DNA of 64,000 nucleotides from Hydractinia symbiolongicarpus (taxonomy: Eukaryota; Cnidaria; Hydrozoa; Anthoathecata; Hydractiniidae), in contig NC_079884.1 of assembly GCF_029227915.1 (NCBI RefSeq), positions 8,806,001 to 8,870,000 on the forward strand, read 5' to 3'. The notes under the pieces are model-generated. The model was not told the DNA's origin. It saw only the letters and a list, made by a program, of their open reading frames with translations, and made no database searches. Below are positions 1 to 11,800 of the stretch, one piece after another (position 1 is the stretch's first letter; each line of letters starts with the position of its first letter). Made by a program: the position numbers and the translations under genes.

Positions 1-13
1 AATTACTTTTTTA

Positions 14-100
14 CTAAATGTATATACGAAAACAATGAATTGCCAATAAACTAGTGAGAGCACTCTTGATATTATAAACTGTGCGAAAAGAGTCCGCCAT
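14..100 (-). other. Possible first coding exon of a leftward gene
   Basis: On the minus strand an ATG at 98-100 sits in a strong start context (CAAACATGGCGGAC). It opens a short frame beginning MADSFRTVYN that ends at a TAG at 14-16. A GT usable as a splice donor lies at the end of the frame. The DNA on its 5' side (101-200) is richer in CG than its surroundings, as a promoter might be. No homology is recognised and the rest would lie outside the window, so this may equally be chance. Confidence 0.15.
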
Positions 101-2600
101 GTTTGTGTAATTTTTGAATTTCGGAGCGAATTTTAGCACCTGTTTTTCGCCGTTTACGCTTCTTATCACGCTCCTTCGCAAAGGTTATTTTTCAAATGAA
201 ATCGAAGGAACTGATGTGAAGAGTTTAAATTTGTAGGTTATGATTTTTTATTTCTTCTTGCTATTTCGTTTTTTGTTATGATTTATCATAGCTTGTGGTT
301 TTGTAATGCTAGTTTTGTTGGAGTTTAGATACGAAATCTAATTTTATACCACCTTAAACGCGAAATGAAAAATGGCGGAAGAAAAGAAGGCGGAATTAAT
401 GTTTTCCAATTTGCCCTGTATCCGAAACTTAAATTCCTCATTTTCTTTCTTATATTACCTTATTTCAGTTTTGTTTGCAATTTTTCTGTAAGTTCGCCTT
501 AAAATTCACTTTAGGCATATATATGCAAAATAAGCAAATCAATACCTCAATCTTTTAAAAATAGGCTCCAGATCCTATTGGTAAACTTAATTCTGCAATC
601 TTCTCTCCCGCAAACAATTATTCTTTGGCCATAAGGCAAACTTTAACTTTTTATCTTAAATAATTTTTCGGATGTAATCATTATTGTTTTCAAAACGCGA
701 AAATAAATATAACGAAACACCACGAAAATGCAAGATTAAAACAATTAACGAAAAAATTACTCGACGCGTTCTTTAACTCGCCAAAATTAAACACGCGTGA
801 CAATATTATGATTCAGACATGATCCCTTTAATTTTGCACTCGTCATGTTAGTCGCCGCTTGGTTTGGTTGCCTTACTCTCCAAATTTCTAGTCTTGATGT
901 CCAGCTTATTTTTGTATTAGTAGGAATTTTACATTATGTCCGATTAACATTTGGATAGATTTTTTCGTTAGGTAATAATTTATCTACACAACCTCTGTGT
1001 TGGGAATTCAATTTCATGTAACAGTCTATAAAACGAAACAATGTTTTTCTTTGTTTTTCCCTTATTCACCTTAAGTCTCATTCGAAGATGTTCTTTTTTT
1101 AAATTAGAAACCTTCGAGAAATTTCTTTCAAGAAGAAATTTAGTCTTTGTTTTGACAACACTTAAATTTTTTCAGCAAAAACTCTGATAGGTTGGTTAGC
1201 AGTTGCAGGACTGTCACGCCTTCTTTAAAACTCCAATTCTCCTCAATTTTTAAAACATTTTCTCAAACTAGATATCTTTGAACTTTCTTGTCAAATCTTC
1301 TTAATTTTCTTTTAGCAAAACTAACTCTATGGTTTGTCAAATATTTTTATTTAAAATGCATAGAAATGCTACATGGGTACAGAAATAATTTGTACTTTAC
1401 TTGGTGACGAATCTCAAATATTCTCAATTTTTTTAAAACAGTGTGAAAATGTCGTTTTATTGTGGAAAGTTATAATTTGTTGAACATATATTTCCACAAT
1501 AATATGAATACGGAACAGACAAGTCTAAGTAATATTTTCAATAATATAAAAATGTCTTCATATTCCTGAAAATGCAGCAATCGTCTACTCCAAAAGCCCT
1601 CCTCAAATTTGACGTGGCAACCCGGAATTGAAAAAAAGTACCTATAATCTCTGCCTCAATAAACTTGTTTTTATAAAAAAAAAAAAAAAAAACAAAAAAA
1701 AAGAAAGACATGTATGCACTGAAAATATACTGTTTTAATGTGCTATAAAAAAGTTTCATAAATGTGATAAGCCTTTTTTCCCAAAAATTTCAGGAAGTTT
1801 ATTTTAGCGAAAATAAACTTAGTAATTTCGCGAAGATTTATTTTTGCAAGCCCGGTGATAAAACAAAAATTATGGAAACTTATTTTTATCATTTTAGAAT
1901 AAAACAAACAAAACAAAACAAAAAAAAAGAAAGATTTAAGAGGTGGTATGCCACGCCCGTTTTTAATGCACTATTATTAAAATTTTTAAAATTCCTGTTC
2001 ATACCATAATAATAACTCAAACAGTTACGTCATTTGCTATTTACGCTCTCTGTATCGTCTTACTGAAGTGCCTGCATTTTTTTCACTTTTTATTTCATTT
2101 TTACAGTTTGTTAGTTTTCGTGCTCTGTAAGTACCGATAACGCCCTGGGCGTCGAAAGTTTATCTGCAGTTTAAAAAAAAGCTCAGGTGTTTCAAAACTA
2201 CATTTGATCCTTAAATGGTCATTCGGTTTACCATTTTAACGTTAGGAACGAACAAACGAAGTAATAAGTATTGCATTTTTGCAAAAATTAAGTCAATACT
2301 CGCGAAATTAAGACCACGCGAAAAATATCAGTTCATTGTAACGTTTTGCATTTCCAAAAAAAACTAAAGATTAATTTGGTGTATTTTAAGAAATAATTTA
2401 ATAATAAAACTATCCACCTATTTTATATACAAAATCTATGAATAAATGAACTACTTGTATTGTACCTGGTGATACTGTACATGTGTTTAAAGAAAAACTT
2501 GGTAGTATCAATGTTTCGCACAGAAATATGGTTAACATCTGTTACAAGAGGCTAGGAGAAGGTAAAAAATCTTTTTTGTCCAGTGTCTCGATCAAGAAAA
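101..2600. other. Intergenic AT-rich DNA
   Basis: No exon with recognisable protein similarity was found on either strand. There is a homopolymer-rich A/T run at about 1674-1702. Between 1795 and 2330 there are several short motifs built on TTTCGCGAA and CGCGAAATTAAG, which look like remnants of a dispersed repeat. A second ATGGCGGAAG start-like context on the plus strand near 372 opens only about 44 codons and is not supported further. Confidence 0.5.
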
Positions 2601-2632
2601 AAATTAGGACATTAGAATTGCTTGTTCTAACC

Positions 2633-2638
2633 TTTATT
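2633..2638 (-). promoter_or_regulatory. Polyadenylation signal of CEP350
   Basis: AATAAA on the minus strand, about 150 bases downstream of the CEP350 stop codon. It is the first canonical hexamer after the stop, so the 3' UTR is probably about 170 bases long. Confidence 0.6.
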
Positions 2639-2785
2639 TGATAAGACGGACATCAAGTACACTAGGTTTTAAGGAGCTTTTTGATAATCAACAGGAGAAA
2701 AAATTAAAGAGTAAAAATTTTGCGGTGCAAGTTTAACAAAGCGAAGTGAGTCTAAACATTTAAAAGAAAGGAAAAAGAAAATAAT

Positions 2786-5700
2786 TTAAAGTAGTATGGC
2801 TGACAAAATTTGAACAGTTTCATTAATTAGACTGTCTAAAATCGAGTCAGCGAGTTGGTATTTCACTCTTAATTCGTCCTCATCGTAATTAACCCATTGT
2901 GCTTCTTCTTCGCGCAACTCATCCACTAACACAGCGTCAACGTAATCTTTCTTTGACAGATTCAACGGTAATCTTCGTTTTAATTGTTCAAGAGAAGGTC
3001 GACCTGAAGTTAAGTCTAAGGAAGAACAAACATGGTTGGCTAACACTTCACGTAAGTCTTCTTCACTAAGTGCATGAGTTCTTCGAGTAAATTTTGAAAA
3101 AGTTTTTCGTGGTATTTTCATCCACTTAGGTCGTCGTTTTAGCTGTAAGTCTCTAAAGTCTTTTATATCATACAGAAGTGATTTCGTAACATCGAATATT
3201 AGTTCTTGATATAATTGAGTACTAGCTTCGTCTAAATTTTCATTATCACCGAAATCTACTACATCATTCGTGGCTTCAAATGTAGATTCTCGTTTTAGTA
3301 GTTTATCTAACGCATTATATGTCAGTTGGCGTGTGGTCTCTTCAGTAAATGGTATCTGTAACGCAGGTATGTCTGTTTCAAAACCTCTCGGAGGGAGAAG
3401 AAAGTCCTCATCCGGGGAAAATTTCAATTCATCATCTATATCATCTTCATCATCATCCATATCGTCTTCGTCATCGCCTATTAAAGCTCCTAATTGGTCA
3501 TGCACATTTTTTAATTGGTTTAATTTTTCTGCAAGTAATTTCGAATCGACGTCTTCTTTCTTCTTAGCATGGCTCAACTCTGGAGGACTTTGTGCCACAT
3601 CATCCTTATCAGTGATCAAAGACAAAAAGTTCTGTTCTCGTGGACGAGCAATTTCGTTAGCAGTTGTTTCGCTCTCTGAATTTTCTTGTTGGTTCAGTTT
3701 TTCTTGCTTCTCGTTTTTAACACGCAGCATGACTGATATGGCATCTTTCAAAAGTTCATCGGTCGGGACAACGTCTTTAACTCTCGTCGGTTGTACTTGA
3801 ACTTCATCCTCTATCGTTTTTACGTCATTTAATTCTTCTGTTGCTTTCGGTGTAACATACGCTTCTGATGTTTCTAACATTTTTTCAGGCATTCCCAAAA
3901 TATCTTGTTTTTTAGCAGTGTCTGCTTGAGCGGAGTAAGTTTGCACCGTTGCTTTCATTGATTCAACCAGTAGAGACTTCATTATACTGTCAGTTATACT
4001 GTCTGCAAGAGGGGTTAAATCGAGTTTTTCCGGTGAAGGTATTTCACCATCGAGTGATTCAACATCTGATGACGATCGCGATTTTAGTTCTAAATCTAAC
4101 AAACCTAACTTATGTCCATTGATGTCAAGATTTTTATCCCTGAAAAAGGATTCGATCGATTCTGATGCAGATTGAACAGCTTCGCGCACATCTTCTGACT
4201 TTACGGAAGTCGCATCCGTCACTCCTAACTTTACGGAAGACGATGATTGAGATGATTTGAGAGACGATTTCTCACTGGATTTAACAGATGTACTAGATTT
4301 AGAGAAAGATTCTTCATCCTTAATTTCGTTTTTATTTGACGCAGACCTACTTGACTTTTCAAAATCGTCATCGTAATCAACTTCTGGTGTAAGAGTGCGA
4401 TGATTTAGCGATTCCTCAATATCTTCAACCGTGGAGGTTTCACTTAACGTGGAGTCGTCTTTGTTAGTTGCTTTCTCTTCACCAATTTCTAATTCAATCC
4501 GTTCAATTGTCGTAAATAATCCAAAATCTTCCGGACACTCGAAATATTTTTTACCTTGGAAGGTTCCATTATTCGTTCCCATAGCCTTATCTAATTCAAT
4601 TCCTGCCACAAGAACAGGTGAAAATGAAGTTTTACCGAGATACCTTATGGTTCCTGGCATAGTTTTCTCAACTAACACACGATCGTTTACGTGGAAACCA
4701 AATGCTGAGCTGGCGTTCGATTTAGAGAATGCATCAGGTTGGATTACAGCAGAACTGCTAGTCGATGTGGCCTTTGATGTGGAACTACTTTTTGAATGTG
4801 AAGACGCCTGATCCTTATCGGGTTTAACTGTTGTTTTGATCTCACGTTGAGAGGGAACATCACTTGCATTTGATGTCGGACGTCTGCTGGACTTACTGGT
4901 CGACAAGGATGTTTGAATACTAGATTCGTCCTCTGTCGGTAAGACTTGTTTTGTTTCGGTTTTAAGAACGCCGTTAATTTTACTCGAGTGTTTACTAAAC
5001 GAAGAGCGACCACCTGAGGACTTTGAAGCGAGGCTACTGTCGGATTTCTCAGACAGGTTATCCAACACTTCTGATATTTGCTCAACGATACTACGGCTGG
5101 ATACAACTTCATTTAGAATGTCATTTTGGTCATTTTCAGTTCGTTTGTATTCTCCCAATTTTCGACTTTCCGACAAACTTTCAGGACTTGAATATTTAAC
5201 GGAAAGAGCATCCGTCTCTTCAAAGTCATCCTCGTAAACACCGCCGTCGTCGTCGGCGTCGCATAAACATGTCGATCTAACCTTTGGTTTAGAAGATAAA
5301 TTACTGTCGAAAAAGTCGTCGTCGTATATATCTTCAACTATTTTGTTTACTGTTTCTTTCACAGATAGTTCTTCAGCGATCGAAATTTTTGAAGTCTCTT
5401 CTTTTTCAGTAGGTGCATTTTCTGAAATAGAGGAAATTGGTGTTGATTTTTCACTAGCTGTGCTAGGCCCTTCTTCATCCGCAATTTGTTTAGGCGGAGG
5501 TATTATTAAAGACGCCTCTTCAACGGGTTCTGGCGTAGTAGAAACAAACTTTGACGTATCTTTAGCTTTTTCGGACGCATCTTTTTTAGTTAAAAGAGCA
5601 CCACTGGCGTCCGACTTCGACGTAATATGTCGATTTAATTTAACGTCGACGTTTGTTTGGTCGGTTAACGTTCTGTCGTTATCAGATTCTCTATCAGAGA

Positions 5701-5866
5701 AGTCTAAACTTCGCCGAGATTCCTTCTCACTTGGAAATTTAATCTTTTCAGGTAGTATTATGGAATCGAGGCTATTTCGAGGTGAGAGTACTCGTGGTTG
5801 TTGTACTCTCGCACCGTTTTCTGGGACGTTTTCTTTGTTTTCACGATTGATTTGCTGCTCGACAGC
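2786..5866 (-). CDS. CEP350: CEP350 terminal exon with CAP-Gly domain
   Basis: This 3,081-base last exon encodes residues 2072-3097. It begins right after an AG acceptor at 5867-5868, preceded by a run of mixed bases, and is open to a stop at 2786. The CAP-Gly domain (DNA about 4690-4500) shows the GxNNGTFQGKKYF core, the fold that binds microtubule and EEY/F-type tails. The rest is Ser/Lys/Glu-rich and low-complexity, with an acidic DDED tract near 3440-3470. Only the last ~200 residues look well conserved with vertebrate CEP350. The exon is part of the gene entry above and is listed separately because it holds the only globular domain. Confidence 0.9.
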   Translation of the reverse strand, partial: AVEQQINRENKENVPENGARVQQPRVLSPRNSLDSIILPEKIKFPSEKESRRSLDFSDRESDNDRTLTDQTNVDVKLNRHITSKSDASGALLTKKDASEKAKDTSKFVSTTPEPVEEASLIIPPPKQIADEEGPSTASEKSTPISSISENAPTEKEETSKISIAEELSVKETVNKIVEDIYDDDFFDSNLSSKPKVRSTCLCDADDDGGVYEDDFEETDALSVKYSSPESLSESRKLGEYKRTENDQNDILNEVVSSRSIVEQISEVLDNLSEKSDSSLASKSSGGRSSFSKHSSKINGVLKTETKQVLPTEDESSIQTSLSTSKSSRRPTSNASDVPSQREIKTTVKPDKDQASSHSKSSSTSKATSTSSSAVIQPDAFSKSNASSAFGFHVNDRVLVEKTMPGTIRYLGKTSFSPVLVAGIELDKAMGTNNGTFQGKKYFECPEDFGLFTTIERIELEIGEEKATNKDDSTLSETSTVEDIEESLNHRTLTPEVDYDDDFEKSSRSASNKNEIKDEESFSKSSTSVKSSEKSSLKSSQSSSSVKLGVTDATSVKSEDVREAVQSASESIESFFRDKNLDINGHKLGLLDLELKSRSSSDVESLDGEIPSPEKLDLTPLADSITDSIMKSLLVESMKATVQTYSAQADTAKKQDILGMPEKMLETSEAYVTPKATEELNDVKTIEDEVQVQPTRVKDVVPTDELLKDAISVMLRVKNEKQEKLNQQENSESETTANEIARPREQNFLSLITDKDDVAQSPPELSHAKKKEDVDSKLLAEKLNQLKNVHDQLGALIGDDEDDMDDDEDDIDDELKFSPDEDFLLPPRGFETDIPALQIPFTEETTRQLTYNALDKLLKRESTFEATNDVVDFGDNENLDEASTQLYQELIFDVTKSLLYDIKDFRDLQLKRRPKWMKIPRKTFSKFTRRTHALSEEDLREVLANHVCSSLDLTSGRPSLEQLKRRLPLNLSKKDYVDAVLVDELREEEAQWVNYDEDELRVKYQLADSILDSLINETVQILSAILL

Positions 5867-8800
5867 CTATAAATGTAGCAAAAAAACGGACATAGAAACA
5901 CGCTTGTTACACGCTGAAAGAGATATTATAGACATGTTTTTTGGTGCAGTGAGTTTTTCCTAAAAGGTCGATCACTTTATTATTATATTATTCAGTATAT
6001 GCTATTGGAATATATCGTATCAATAAATTTACGACTCTGGAAGGTGCAGAAAGGCTCAAAAAAGAACACAGTGTACGAAGAAACAAAAATAAATTTGCTT
6101 TATCAAATCCCCAAAATACAAACCATTGTCACGTTTCTGAAAAACAACACACAAAAGTAGCTATGTAGCCAATCAACAAAATAGAGGAAGTATTCACATG
6201 CTTACCATAAGCTCTCTACGAAGCTCTTGCTCCTTGCGTCGCAAATTCTCCTTTTCTTTTTTCCTTCGTAAATGCTCCAATTCATTTTTCCTTTTATGCA
6301 ATTCACTTTCCAAGCCTTTTAAACGCTGCTCGATATCGCTTGCATCGGAAGTACCCTCTATAATAACAAACAAAAAAACAAATAACAAATTAATAAAGAA
6401 TAAATTAGCAAAGTAGTAAACAAACAAACAAAACAAAAAAACAAACAAACAAACAAACAAACAAACAAACAAACAAACAAACAAACAAACAAACAAACAA
6501 ACAAACAAACTAGCAAGCAAACAAGCAATATAACGTTAAAATAAACATTGAAAGTTTCGTATCGGAAGAACATCTTGCGTATTTAACAAAGTGGTTTTTA
6601 AACGGCTCCCAAATTACTTTGAATGTTAAGTAAACATTTTATATAATAAAGCTAATAAATAAATGGTAACAATTAGAAGAAAAAAAAATATTAAGCGAAC
6701 CAATAAATGGTTTCATTAACTTTGAATTATACAATTGTGAAACTAAATGTTTAAAATCATATCTTACTCTTTTAGTCAAAAATCAAAAAAAGGAGCGTAT
6801 AACAGAAGAAAATGTTAATGGATAAGATACGTTAGCGCGGAGTCAATGACCCACTTTAGTACAGACTCCCTGCCAAGTCACACCTCCCTATAACCCGTCC
6901 TCATTCCCTAACTAAAGGGGGTATACTCTCCGCAGCAGAATTTTAATACAGCTAGATACAACCACAAAAAAGATTGCGAATATTTTTTATTACCTCTGCG
7001 GGTGAACCCGATAAAGTGGAGAAAACATTGAAGTAAATTCCACTCCATTTCTTCTATTCTCTCCAAGAGCCTATCAGCTGATATTGAGCTGATATGTGAT
7101 CACGAATATTTAACTTAATAAACATCTCAGGAATTTTTTTTTAAAAAAGGGCTGGGCACAAGCATACATTATGACGTCGACAACAAAACATAAGCGTCAT
7201 TAATTAACATGTTTTTTAATAGCTTACATTAAACAAGGCTATTAAAATAAAAACATCAGCTTAGTCCTGTTTCGTTAGCATATAAAATTAAAAAGCTGTG
7301 GTAATGAGAATTTAATCATTGATCCGATATAAAAAACATTTTTTCTTTCATTAGTGAAACAACTTAGTTACCTCACCCTTACAAAGTTAAAGTAGGAACA
7401 TAAACAGTTATGAATTATTAAAGCATTGTTTACACGATAAACATTAACTTTCGACATCCAAGTAAATAAAGATTGAATGGCTTTTTTCAAAAATTAAAGT
7501 GGTGCGAATATTAAAGCGAGATCTTTTTAGGCGACTAAGCACAAAAGTTATATTTTTGTATTAGTCATAATATTTCATAATGTTTTTTTTCTTGTATATT
7601 CACCTCGCATTGCTAACACTGTACAAAAAGGAATATAAAAATAATTCAGATTAAAAAATGTTAACAAAAAGTGTTCTTCTATCCGTAAGCAGATTGCTAT
7701 TTACACGAAGATGAAAATATCTTTTTTATAGTTCATATAACAAGGCTTGGTAAAAATTCGGAAGAAATAAGAAAGAGAATACTATGAAAAGAATTTTTTG
7801 TGCAAAGTGTGGGTCTATTCAAAATAACGCCAACGTTATCAATTTTTTTCTTCCCTTATGTAAGCTTCAGTTACACCATTGTAGAAGACGAGTACATGTT
7901 TTGGCAAGAGCATCTTAAGAATAATTCAAACTGATATTTAGTGTAAAACAAGCATGTGCTCTTTATTATTCTCGAGTGTTTTTATGAAAAAAACATGCAT
8001 TAGACTTAGACCAGGTCTTCGGTACAAACAGTTCCCTTCCATAGTCAACCTTGTAATCTTAAATTTTAGCGAGAACACACTACAAAGTAACTTCATAGAA
8101 CACATTAAAACATCGAAATAAAGTTCAAAGGTATTTCAACACACCTGTAAATGAATCTTCGTCACTCCTCCGTCTTTCTTTCCTGCTTGTACTCGAACTC
8201 TTCTTCTTGCTTGGTGTTTTACTAGTCTCTTCAAACGTATCATTTGAATATTCGTACGACAGAGGAGATACTTTAGAAGACGCAGGTAATTTACTGCCAC
8301 TCTCCACCTTAGATGATTTCACTATCTTAGAGGTCCCTCTCGACGCGTCCGATGCAGATTTCGTATGCGAGCTTGATGATTTGGAGTCTGGTTTACTAAT
8401 TAATTCAACCACACTGGTATCTCTCGAATCTTTTCCAGATGAATAATCTTCAGCAATAGATGAAGCATATTCACCAACTGAAGTGTCTGTTTCGGAATTT
8501 TTTTCACGAGGTGACACCTTTTTTCCTTGTTTTTGTGACGGTTTGGGTAACACAGAACGTTCTGTTAATGTTCTATCTCCTTCTGATTCTAAAGATTTTT
8601 AAAAAGCTTTTATTAACTCTACATAAAAAACTTCAGACTTGGTTTTTCCTCTTTTCCTTGTCGCGAAAAATTAATCTGAGGGATGTTTCGCTATTATCTC
8701 AAAAGATGCTCGCAAATCAATTTCAAAAACTAAAAAATACATTTACATTTCATTTCAAAATCAACAAGACGTACCTTGGTTCGAAGATTCGAGTTTATCG

Positions 8801-11800
8801 TCTCCCTTCTTTAATACTCTTTTAATTTGAGCTTTTAGTTTTTGTTCCTCGTCGATAATTTGCTGTTTCCAACTTTTTAGCTTGCTCCTTCGTTCAATAA
8901 TTTCATGGAATTGTTGTTTTCTCATTTGCACTTTCTTCTCGCGTTCTGTCAAATATCTAAAAACAGCATCAATAAATTCAGTCAGTATTTTATTTCCGGT
9001 GCACCGCCAATAAGTTATTTACAGACTTTACTGAGTCAGTCTTAAGGCATACTCCGATCTTTTTGTCCGCACTAATGTGTTTGACGATAAGTGAAAGTTT
9101 CCACACTTTCAGTGTGGCATTAAAACGTTGGTTAGTCGACACAAACATTTTTAGTATGCTTTTCCGAAAAATTGATAGGTGCTTCTTATTTTCATATTCT
9201 AATTACTGATTGGTCATTTTTTGGGTATAGACGTGAATACTGAAAGCATCATAATATTTCACTTCTGATTGCTCATCTAAAAGATACACATTCACACATT
9301 CATATAATATTACCTTTTGCTAGCCATATACTTCAACTTTTTTAGATCTTGTGTCACGCTGGATGCATCAGAGGTAATACCACGTGTTGGGTACATCGAA
9401 GATGTGTGTTCTGTGGGTATATCTTCAGGTGATACAGCGCTTGTATCATTTTTTTTGCTTTGTGTGGTTGAAGACTTGGATTTGGTGGAAGAGTGCTTCG
9501 ACACAGCTTCTGATATGCTTTCAGTAGCTACGGGAACTTCTTCAGATATTTCATCTGACACAACAGCTTCGAAATTTTCAGAAATCGAGTCATCAGTTTC
9601 TCCCTTAAAGTCGGGACGTGGCGTACCAACAGATATGACAGAACCACTTACACTGAGCTATACGAAAAGAACATCGTATACACTTTTCACATAGTTCGGA
9701 TAGTATTTATACAATTTATTTCCGTTAGTTAAATCATCATTATGACAAAATCGAACTTGCCGGCAACAACTTACGAAAAAACCACCCCAAAAATAAAGCA
9801 TTAGCGGTTAACATAGAGTTTGTAGAAAAGAGTAAGAGTTTTTCAAAAATTTAAAACAAAAAAGTTAGTAGCTCTCAAAAAATGAAAATTGCATGTCAAC
9901 ATTATCCCTGAACTTCTCGATTAGCCCATTATATGGAAAAAAAATTATATATATTTTTTTCTATTCTTTTTATATATTTAACAGGGTTTATATTTTAACG
10001 GTTATTAGAAACAAGGAAAAAATCTTAAAAATCTTAAAAATCATTAGCTCATAAAAAAGAGCGTATTTTTTGCAGTATGACTGATTCTTGTTAACACAGT
10101 ACCTTGGTTCCTTGTTGTGATGAATCAAGATTATCCATTTTATTCCAAATCTTTTGTGTAGACTCTCTTATTCTTTGAATTTCCTTTTCCTGATGCAGAA
10201 GTGCTTTTCTTTCATAACTGGCCTTCTTGTGTGCGTCTTTTAACCTTCGTATCTCGTTCTAAGAGAAAAGCAAAAAATAAGTTATTATTTTGCTCATGTA
10301 GGCAGCCAAAGTGCTAACGCTGTAAAACTTAAAACAAAACACCGAAAAAATCCTCTTGTAAAAAATCCACAGTGCAACGTAATTCACGTAATATAGTAAG
10401 AATATGCAAAAACAATAAGGCAAATGATGCTTCCAAAAAGTCTAAAAAAAACAGACACTAGTGAAGCATTCCAAATCTCCTAGATTATTTTGGAATATTT
10501 TTTTAGGAGTTTTGAGGCAGGAATTTAAAACGTAGAAGATCTGGGAACATCAAAGGAGGCGTGAAAACTGAAGAAGGACATACTGTTGCTAACTGATAAA
10601 TCAATCGCAAACTGATACCTGTTCAGCTTGTAGCTTCATCAATAATGCACGCTGTTTCTTCGTAATAGGCGGCATTTTTTCGTCGCTACCTTTGTTCTTC
10701 AAACTTTTCTTCTGCATTTCCAAAAACGTCATTTCGGCCTTTGTCTTCTCAATAATGGCTTTCTCACGAAGTTCCAACAATGCTGCTTGATGTTTCGCTC
10801 GTACTTCTTGTTCTTGAACGTATTGTCGCACCATGTCTACAGTGAAGTTTGCAAACGTATTCTCGTCGACGAATGGTGAATTTGACGAACGTTTCTTTGT
10901 CCACTGAAATACAAACGATGTAAATATTGAACACGAAAACTACAAAATGGAGGAAAATCACTTTCTTGAATTATATTAAATGGAATTAGTACTTCAATGT
11001 ACGGATTGAGAATTAGGTGCTTCACTTGGAATAAATAACCAGCTAATAAACGATGATTTTTTATATAAAATAAAACATTATAAAGAAAGTTATCTTGGGT
11101 GTCTAGCCTAGAATAAGAAATCATGAAAATGATTGAGGGTTCCACCAACGAAGACGGAACCACGTAATGTTTTTACCTTTGAAACAGTTCTTGGTGTCAA
11201 CAATTCATCCTAAGATAAAAAAGCATAAAGTAGAACTCGTATCAATCAAAAACGAGCAAATTACGTAAGATACAGGAAAACAAGGTACAAAAAGTTTTTT
11301 CGATAACATAACGAGGAAAGAAATTACGATCAATCATAAGGAAAACTACAGTTGTATGAGATTCGTGTTCCAAATTAATACTTTGTTTATAAACTGAGAA
11401 AATCTTTTCACGTATCTTACTTATGTACTTACTGATGACGACTCACAACCAGAAATTATATACTCTTTTTGGCCGAAACTTTTTCGACGGTGATTCTCTG
11501 ATGGTAACACCATGCGGAAATCATGTTTTAACTCTTCCTCGGCGAACGACGAATGGAATTTCTCCTCCTCAGGTATGCTGTGTATGCTCTCCTCCTCAGG
11601 TACAATTACTGACGACCCTAACGATAAAACACAGAAAGACAATGTTAACAGAATTAACTTTCCTTCTTTAATCGTATTAAAAGTTTACACAAAACACCAA
11701 CCTACCTTTCTTTTCAACATTAAACAACGCCTCAGACAATTCTTTGTCTTCACTCGACAAATCTTCTGAAATTTTTTCAGTTGTGGCGGTCTTCTTTTTA

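Noticed and set aside
372-510. Plus-strand gene starting at ATGGCGGAAG near 372
   Set aside because: Good start context but only about 44 codons, no family similarity, and little room before the convergent CEP350 3' end.
1764-2009. 81-codon plus-strand open frame
   Set aside because: AT-rich, Lys/Phe-rich composition, built on repeated TTTCGCGAA-type motifs, and no similarity recognised.
6194-6520. Cys/Leu/Phe/Val-repeat membrane protein on the minus strand
   Set aside because: The repeated part is the (CAAA)n microsatellite read in one frame. Only 6206-6357 is coding, as a CEP350 exon.
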